A DNA stretch of 12,079 nucleotides from JBBDWJ01 sp040902925 (GTDB taxonomy: Bacteria > Acidobacteriota > Terriglobia > Bryobacterales > UBA6623). Shown piece after piece: positions 7,165 through 12,079 of the stretch; positions within the stretch are counted from its first letter, which is position 1, and the number at the start of each line of letters is the position of its first letter. Both the position numbers and the translations under genes were made by a program. The notes under the pieces were generated by a model. The model made no database searches. It saw only the letters and a list, made by a program, of their open reading frames with translations, and was not told the origin of the DNA. The stretch is taken from NCBI GenBank assembly GCA_040902925.1, contig JBBDWJ010000332.1:1-12079 (forward strand), written 5' to 3'.

Positions 7165-8341
7165 ACACAGCAGCCGCAGCTTTCTCGCCGACCAGTTGGT
7201 CGTCCCAGAATCGTTGGATGGAGAAAGGCTTCAGAAGGGGGGGCGTTTTTCCTGTTGCGATCAGCTCTGCAATGCGCTTGCCGGCGACCGGGCCCGCCTT
7301 GAATCCGTATGTCCCCCAACCCACGTCCAGAATCAAACCTTTCAGGCCGGGGACCTCGCCCATGATCGGGCTGTAGTCGGGCGTCATATCGCACAGGCCG
7401 GCCCATTGGCGCAGCACGCGCACATGCCGCAGGCACGGGAACAGCTCCAGCGTGTGGGCCGCGCTCGATTGCAGGAAGGGCAGCGTCGACCTGCTACTGT
7501 AGGTCGCGTATGGATCGATCTCGGACCCGATCACGAGCTCGCCGCGGTCGGTCTGGCTGACATACACGTGCAATGTCGCCGAAACGATCACGCAGTGCAG
7601 AAACGGCGTCAGCGGTTCGGTGACTAATGCCTGCAGCGGGTGTGTCACGACGGGCAGCCGCACGCCCGCCATCTTGGCGACCGTCGAGCAGAAGCCCGCG
7701 GTCGCGTTGAGCACGACTCCGGTGGAGATTCTTCCACGGTTGGTTTCGACCGAGGTCACCTGCCCGTTCGATACGCCAATTCCGGTCGCTTCGGTGGCCG
7801 GGTGGATCTCGGCGCCCATGCGGTCCGCTTCGCGCGCGTACCCCCACACCACGGCATCATGCCGGATGATGCCGCCCGGCGGGTGATACAGCGCCGCCTG
7901 AATCGGGTAGCGCTGCCGTGAGGAAATATCGATCGCCGGGACGAGCTTTTTGATCTCGGCGGGGCCAATCACCTCGCTGTTGACGCCCAGCAGTTTGTTC
8001 ACCTCGGCGCGCACGCGCAGACCGTTGATCGCGCTTTCGGTGTGCGCGATCGTCATGTGCCCCTGCTGCGAGAACAGCACGTTGTAGCCAAGCTGAATCG
8101 ACAGATCTTCGTAGAGCCGTACGGATTCGTCGTAGAAGGCGACTCCCTCCGGCGTGCGATAGTTGGAGCGAATGATCGCGGTGTTCCGACCGCTGCCGCC
8201 GCTGCCGATGTAGCTTTTCTCGAGGACGCAGACGTTCCGGACGCCGAGCTTGCCGAGGTAGTATGCCGTGGCCAGGCCGTGCACGCCACCGCCGATGATC
8301 ACTACGTCGTAGCGATCCCGCAGCGCCGGGGCTTTCCACAT
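7157..8341 (-). CDS. soxB: Sarcosine oxidase-type beta subunit (FAD/FMN amine oxidase)
   Basis: The 394-residue catalytic subunit belongs to the D-amino-acid-oxidase fold and would oxidise the N-methyl group of sarcosine or a related secondary amine. Residues 11-30 hold the FAD dinucleotide-binding motif (YDVVIIGGGVHGLATAYYLG), followed by the acidic VLEK turn. Further family blocks are RNTAIIRSNY (52-61), FSQQGHM and HPLQALVTEP. The motif GGIIRHDAVVWGYAR places His161 where corynebacterial sarcosine oxidase carries covalently bound FMN (His173). The C-terminal part has GWGTYGFKAGPVAG and ends AAAAVSH, as in known beta subunits. I chose the ATG at 8339-8341 because AGGA lies four bases upstream and the FAD motif begins at the expected distance. 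The longer frame up to 8455 would overlap the end of soxG. Related N-methylglutamate dehydrogenase or opine-oxidase subunits cannot be excluded. Confidence 0.92.
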   Translation of the reverse strand: MWKAPALRDRYDVVIIGGGVHGLATAYYLGKLGVRNVCVLEKSYIGSGGSGRNTAIIRSNYRTPEGVAFYDESVRLYEDLSIQLGYNVLFSQQGHMTIAHTESAINGLRVRAEVNKLLGVNSEVIGPAEIKKLVPAIDISSRQRYPIQAALYHPPGGIIRHDAVVWGYAREADRMGAEIHPATEATGIGVSNGQVTSVETNRGRISTGVVLNATAGFCSTVAKMAGVRLPVVTHPLQALVTEPLTPFLHCVIVSATLHVYVSQTDRGELVIGSEIDPYATYSSRSTLPFLQSSAAHTLELFPCLRHVRVLRQWAGLCDMTPDYSPIMGEVPGLKGLILDVGWGTYGFKAGPVAGKRIAELIATGKTPPLLKPFSIQRFWDDQLVGEKAAAAVSH

Positions 8342-8393
8342 TCGATCCTTACGGGTCCACCACACAATCGTTCCCTTTGCGAAACCGTTCCCT

Positions 8394-9086
8394 CTACGAA
8401 ACCGGGCTGAGCCTGGGGTCAACCGCACGTAGCAGTCTCTCGGCAGCCATTCCAAATGGCGTCAGGCCCAGCGCCGAGCCAGCCGCTTCCATCGCGGTCC
8501 AGACGTACTCCCCCACGTCGCGACCTACCAGCACCAGGTACGCCGGCAGGGCGCCCCAGTCGTCGCGATAGACCGTGGCATGAACATGGCCGAGACTGCA
8601 TGGAGCACAGCAATGCTGAGCGAACCGGTCGCGCCGGACGTCCAGCGAAGTAAGCCTGTTCAGCACGTCGACGGCCAGCGGCCCCACCAGACAGTAAGCC
8701 GACAGGGCCGAGGTGACGTCGGTTATATGGACACAACCGGCCGGAGTGCCGGCCATGCCGAGCAGCGTTTCGTGCGCGCCCGCTTCGCGGCCAGGCTCGG
8801 TGAGCAGTAGCGCGTGTCCCGGCTTGATGGAAAGCGTGGCCGTTATCGTGCCGTCGTTGACCCTGGCGAGCACGCCGCCGGTGCCCGCACCCTTGAGGTC
8901 CAGCTTGCCGATCGGACTCACATCCTGAAGGCCCACCGCCTGACGCGTGCAGCTTGCCTCGCGCGTGGCGTCGCCAAACGAATCGGCGACGCGCCATGGG
9001 CCGATTTCGGCCCAAGTGGCACTGCGGGCACGGTGGACGCGATAGGCGGCGGTCACCTTGTAAGGGCGAAATGCAGTCGTTGTCAT
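8394..9086 (-). CDS. soxG: Sarcosine oxidase-type gamma subunit
   Basis: The 230-residue protein resembles the gamma subunit of heterotetrameric sarcosine oxidase, a GcvT-like fold without catalytic cofactors that helps hold the complex together. Recognisable blocks are AVGLQDVSPIGKLDLKG (50-66), VHITDVTSALSAYCLVGP (119-136), the HVHATVYRDD strand (167-176) and GEYVWTAMEAAG (192-203). Several blocks match the C-terminal folate-binding half of the adjacent soxA product (VGIIDVSPLGKLDIQG, GEYLWSTLLEAG), so the two are visibly paralogous domains. The gene starts three bases after the soxA stop, which implies translational coupling, and ends 52 bases before soxB. It has a cluster of cysteines (159, 160, 163) near the HVHATVYRD strand whose meaning is unclear. 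The gamma assignment rests on context as well as sequence. Confidence 0.85.
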   Translation of the reverse strand: MTTTAFRPYKVTAAYRVHRARSATWAEIGPWRVADSFGDATREASCTRQAVGLQDVSPIGKLDLKGAGTGGVLARVNDGTITATLSIKPGHALLLTEPGREAGAHETLLGMAGTPAGCVHITDVTSALSAYCLVGPLAVDVLNRLTSLDVRRDRFAQHCCAPCSLGHVHATVYRDDWGALPAYLVLVGRDVGEYVWTAMEAAGSALGLTPFGMAAERLLRAVDPRLSPVS

Positions 9087-9089
9087 ACG

Positions 9090-11975
9090 TCAGCTCTTCA
9101 GGCGCTCACCCGCAGGGTCGTAGAACGGCTCGATCACGACACGAGCGCCCAGCGTTTGTTTACCGCTCTGGATGTGCAATTGCTTGCCCGCCGCGGCCAG
9201 ATCAACTGGAACCCACGCCATGCCGATCGCGCGCTGCAACAAGGGGCTCCATTTGGCGCTGCTTACGCGACCGACCGGCGCTCCGTCAACCACGACCGCT
9301 TCGCCCTCTTTCGGCACGGTTGCGCCGTTGAGCTCGAATCCCACAAGCCGTTGGCGCACGGGGCTGGCGGCCTGGCGGGCCAGCGCCGCGCGGCCGATAA
9401 AGTCGGGCTTGTCGAGCTTGACGGCCCAACTCATGTTGGCTTCGAACGGATTACTCAGCGCGTCAGTGTCATGGTTGGGGATGATGTGCAGCTTCTCGAG
9501 ACGGAGCACGCGCTGCGCTTCCACGCCGAACGGCTGGATGCCGAGGTCACGTCCCGCTTCCAGGAGCGTGCTCCACAGATACTCGCCGTATTCGGCCGGG
9601 AAATGAATTTCGTACCCCAGCTCGCCGACGAAGCCGATACGAAGCAACAGGGCCGGAACGCCGGCGACGGTCCCACTCGCCGTGGCGAGGTAGGGCACGG
9701 CCTGATTCGATAAATCGAGCTCGGTGAGCCGGACCAGCAACTCTCGCGAGCGTGGGCCGGCGACATTGATCGCGCCAAAGGCGGCCGTCACGTTCGTGAC
9801 GTGCGTGCAACGCTGCCCCGTGGCAAGCCACCATTCGAGCCACTGCTCCACTCCTTCGAGGGCCCCGGTGCCCGTGGTCACAAAGAAATGGTCGTCGCCC
9901 AGCCTCGCGATCGTGCCGTCGTCCATGATGATGCCCGAATCGTCCAGCATCAGCCGGTAACGAATGCGGCCCTGCTTGAGATTGGCAATGCGATTGGGGT
10001 GGATCCACTCCAGAAACGCCGCCGCGTCGCCACCCTGGATATCGAGCTTGCCGAGCGGGCTGACGTCGATGATGCCCACCCGCTCGTGCACCGCGCGGCA
10101 CTCTTCCTCAACCGACGAATAGAGCAGCGGGCGCTTCCACGCACCCATGTCCATCCAGGTTGCTTTCGCGTCCTCATGCTGGTGGTGAAACGGCGTGCGC
10201 CGGATCGGGTCGTGGGCGGGGCCGGCAAGAATGCCCAACGGGACCGGCGTCGACGGCGGCCGCGCCGTAGTGGTGCCGGTCGTCGCAAAGCCTTTTCCCG
10301 TAGCGTCGGCGCACAAACTCACCGCAGCGTGATGGCACATCTTGCCCTGGCACGGTCCCATGGTGACGGTCGAGTACCGCTTAAGCGTTTGAATGTGATC
10401 GAAACCCTCGCCGACGGCCGTCCGGATGTCCTTTGTCGAAACGTCCTCGCACAGGCAAACGAACTGTTTCGATTTTTCCTGAGACACAGCCACCAGAGGG
10501 CGCACCAGGCCTTGCGGTTCTGATTCCGGCTCAACGCCGGCGGCCGTGCGGTCGGCGGCGCTGCCCGCTCCCAGCGAGACCGCCGCGCGGAGACCAGCGT
10601 GCTCGCCGTGGCGCAAGATCGATCCGAGACCACGGATCCCGGCGACTTCGCCTCCGGCGAACACCCCCTCGGGAAGCTCGGACGGCAGAAAGGCGCCGAG
10701 GTCCTCTCGATAGCGCAGCGCACACCCGTTTTGCGCCAGCAAGCCGGCGTTGGGCTCCCATCCCGTCGCGAGCACCAGCAGGTCGACAGCAATCTCACGT
10801 TCCGAGCCCGCAATCGGGCGGGCTGAATCATCGAGGCGGACAAGACGGACCGCGTCCACCCGCCCACGACCTCGCGCCTCGAGGACAGTGCATCCGAACA
10901 GCGGCATCACTCCGGCCTCACCGAGCGCGGCCGCGTGTTCCGAGTCGGCGGCCGGCCGCGCATCCGCCACCGCCGCTACTTCAATGCCGGCGGCCAGAAG
11001 CTCGCGCGCCACCCGCAGTCCCCGGTCGTCGTTGGCCGCCACGACGGCGCGTTTACCCGGCCTTACTCCATAGAGCCGGATGAGCCGCAGAATTCCAGTG
11101 GCCAGAAACGTGCCCGGCAGGTCGTTGTTCTGAAAGATCAACGGATGCTCGAACCCGCCCGTCGCGGCGATGACACGCTCGGCCCTGATGCGGATGAGCC
11201 GGTCGCGATGAGCCACGCCAAGCAGATTACCCTCATAAAACCCGAACGCCTGCGGGTTTTCGAGATGCCGGATGCGCGGCTCTTCGCGCACTTCCGCCGC
11301 GAGCCTTTCCGCCTGCTCATGGTCCGGCGTGCCGCCCTCCGACGGCAGCAAGTGCCACCGCAGATGGCCGCCCAACTTCGGCTGGTCATCAATCAGAATG
11401 ACTTCCACGCCCAGGCGCGCCGCCTGTAGAGCCGCGCTCATGCCCGCGGGTCCGCCGCCAACCACAGCCAGCGGCGTATGGAGGTGCACGACCTCGGTGT
11501 GTTCATGGGACTCGATGCCGATATCGATGCGCCCAAGACCGGCTAAGTGCCGCAGGACCGTCTCATAGTGCGGCCAGAGCCACTTGGGCCGCATAAACGT
11601 CTTGTAATAGAAACCAACCGGCAGCAAGTGATCGAATCGGTCGAACACCGCCTGAACGTCCCGCTCGAGAGAAGGCCAGGCGTGCTGACTCCTCGCCACG
11701 GCGCCCTGGCGGACAGGCTCGACACAGGCGCGGACGTTCGGCACGCCGTCCACCGTCATCAGGCAATTTGGGCAGCGGCCCGAGACGCAGAGTAGCCCGC
11801 GGCGGCGATGATACTTAAAGCTCCGGCTCAACGTGGTGATGCCGGCGGCGCAAAGGGCCGCGCCGATCGTTTCGCCTTCGTAAGCCTCGACCGCGCGGCC
11901 ATCGAAGGTGAACTTCAATGGTTTCGATCGGTCCACACACTGGGAGGTGTGCCTCGGCAACCGAGTGTCGCTCAT
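9090..11975 (-). CDS. soxA: Sarcosine oxidase-type alpha subunit with two predicted [2Fe-2S] sites and a folate-binding domain
   Basis: The 961-residue multidomain alpha subunit has, in order: (1) a ferredoxin-like domain (about 15-100) with Cys63-x4-Cys68-x2-Cys71-x12-Cys84; (2) a dinucleotide-binding oxidoreductase domain (about 165-470) with VVGGGPAGMSAAL (171-183) and a second pyridine-nucleotide-disulfide-oxidoreductase-like half (ATGGFEHP, VLATGWEPN, GVFAGGEVAGI); (3) a BFD-like segment with Cys507-x-Cys509 and Cys542-x4-Cys547 (FVCLCEDVSTKDI, MGPCQGKMC); (4) a GcvT-like folate-binding aminomethyltransferase domain (about 605-961; VGIIDVSPLGKLDIQG, FGVEAQRVLRLEK, EANMSWAVKLDK). Domain 4 would transfer the one-carbon unit to THF. 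As I recall classical sarcosine oxidases, they lack the cysteines of domains 1 and 3, so this version may be an Fe-S electron-transfer form. The start at 11975 is fixed by the ATGA overlap with soxD and by GGAGG seven bases upstream; the longer open frame to 12077 is soxD in another phase. Confidence 0.93.
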   Translation of the reverse strand: MSDTRLPRHTSQCVDRSKPLKFTFDGRAVEAYEGETIGAALCAAGITTLSRSFKYHRRRGLLCVSGRCPNCLMTVDGVPNVRACVEPVRQGAVARSQHAWPSLERDVQAVFDRFDHLLPVGFYYKTFMRPKWLWPHYETVLRHLAGLGRIDIGIESHEHTEVVHLHTPLAVVGGGPAGMSAALQAARLGVEVILIDDQPKLGGHLRWHLLPSEGGTPDHEQAERLAAEVREEPRIRHLENPQAFGFYEGNLLGVAHRDRLIRIRAERVIAATGGFEHPLIFQNNDLPGTFLATGILRLIRLYGVRPGKRAVVAANDDRGLRVARELLAAGIEVAAVADARPAADSEHAAALGEAGVMPLFGCTVLEARGRGRVDAVRLVRLDDSARPIAGSEREIAVDLLVLATGWEPNAGLLAQNGCALRYREDLGAFLPSELPEGVFAGGEVAGIRGLGSILRHGEHAGLRAAVSLGAGSAADRTAAGVEPESEPQGLVRPLVAVSQEKSKQFVCLCEDVSTKDIRTAVGEGFDHIQTLKRYSTVTMGPCQGKMCHHAAVSLCADATGKGFATTGTTTARPPSTPVPLGILAGPAHDPIRRTPFHHQHEDAKATWMDMGAWKRPLLYSSVEEECRAVHERVGIIDVSPLGKLDIQGGDAAAFLEWIHPNRIANLKQGRIRYRLMLDDSGIIMDDGTIARLGDDHFFVTTGTGALEGVEQWLEWWLATGQRCTHVTNVTAAFGAINVAGPRSRELLVRLTELDLSNQAVPYLATASGTVAGVPALLLRIGFVGELGYEIHFPAEYGEYLWSTLLEAGRDLGIQPFGVEAQRVLRLEKLHIIPNHDTDALSNPFEANMSWAVKLDKPDFIGRAALARQAASPVRQRLVGFELNGATVPKEGEAVVVDGAPVGRVSSAKWSPLLQRAIGMAWVPVDLAAAGKQLHIQSGKQTLGARVVIEPFYDPAGERLKS

Positions 11976-12079
11976 TTCGAGCCCTCCGCGGGTCGCGTGA
12001 CCTCGAGGACCTGGTTGGTGCGGGTGTCGCGCAAGGCCAGAAACCAGGCATGGCAGCCAGCCCTGTGATACAACCACTC
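11972..12079 (-). CDS. soxD: Sarcosine oxidase-type delta subunit, C-terminal fragment (runs off the window)
   Basis: Only the last 35 codons and the TGA stop (11972-11974) are in the window. They encode EWLYHRAGCHAWF followed by LALRDTRTNQVLEVTRPAEG and a short tail. The H-x3-C pair (HRAGC) matches the C-terminal half of the delta subunit's zinc site; the N-terminal Cys pair would lie upstream. RDT-x-T-x-x-x-L and a short charged tail are also typical. The small delta subunit is structural and binds zinc at the interface of the complex. The frame is open to the window edge, and its stop overlaps the soxA start (ATGA), which indicates coupled translation. The gene must begin beyond 12079, as may soxD's own upstream neighbours and the operon promoter. 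Confidence 0.85.
   Translation of the reverse strand, partial: EWLYHRAGCHAWFLALRDTRTNQVLEVTRPAEGSK
11983..11987 (-). promoter_or_regulatory. Ribosome binding site of soxA inside the end of soxD
   Basis: GGAGG (minus strand of 11983-11987) lies seven bases before the ATG at 11973-11975. It decides the soxA start against the longer open frame reaching 12077. Confidence 0.7.

Noticed and set aside
5990..7627. 545-codon open frame on the plus strand
   Set aside because: It is antisense to fhs and the end of soxB, both of which carry clear family signatures. Its product is Arg/Gln-rich without recognisable domains.
8342..8455. Longer soxB starting at 8455
   Set aside because: It would overlap the end of soxG and add residues without family similarity. 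The ATG at 8341 has AGGA upstream and the FAD motif at the usual distance.
11976..12077. N-terminal extension of soxA to 12077
   Set aside because: The same DNA in another phase encodes the C-terminus of SoxD. The ATG at 11975 has GGAGG at good spacing and the ATGA overlap, and family similarity begins only after it.

Overview
The window looks like chromosomal DNA of a high-GC Acidobacteriota bacterium, most likely of the Solibacter/Bryobacter type. The main clue is the 1178-residue Oar-like TonB-dependent outer-membrane protein with an N-terminal carboxypeptidase-regulatory domain, a family greatly expanded in that phylum. This placement is inferred from protein character; no marker gene is present.

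Layout. Positions 1-1160 are a gene graveyard. They hold a dead IS1-type transposase (minus strand, one frameshift, one internal stop, C-terminus missing) next to the frameshifted C-terminal stub of an alpha/beta-hydrolase (plus strand). Positions 1160-1400 hold no recognisable gene. A good sigma70-like promoter with two inverted repeats (1401-1463) precedes the TonB-dependent receptor-like gene (1489-5025, plus). The 5026-5431 gap lies between convergent genes. It holds an unusual structured repeat: two diverged copies of a ~50-bp double-hairpin unit in inverted orientation flank a perfect 23-bp-stem hairpin.

From 12079 down to 5432 (minus strand) runs a tightly packed operon: soxD (only its C-terminal 35 codons are in the window), soxA, soxG, soxB and fhs. 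The first four encode a heterotetrameric sarcosine-oxidase-type complex. SoxB would oxidise an N-methyl amine. The folate-binding C-terminal half of SoxA would capture the methyl carbon as 5,10-methylene-tetrahydrofolate. Formate-tetrahydrofolate ligase (fhs) would connect that one-carbon pool to formate. soxD and soxA overlap by ATGA, and soxA and soxG are 3 bases apart.

The most interesting feature is SoxA. It carries all four cysteines of an N-terminal [2Fe-2S] ferredoxin-like domain and all four of a BFD-like [2Fe-2S] domain. As I recall the textbook corynebacterial/pseudomonad sarcosine oxidases, both sites lack these cysteines. The complex may therefore pass electrons to an Fe-S-linked acceptor rather than, or as well as, to oxygen. 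Its true substrate (sarcosine, another N-methyl amino acid, or an opine-like compound) cannot be fixed from sequence.
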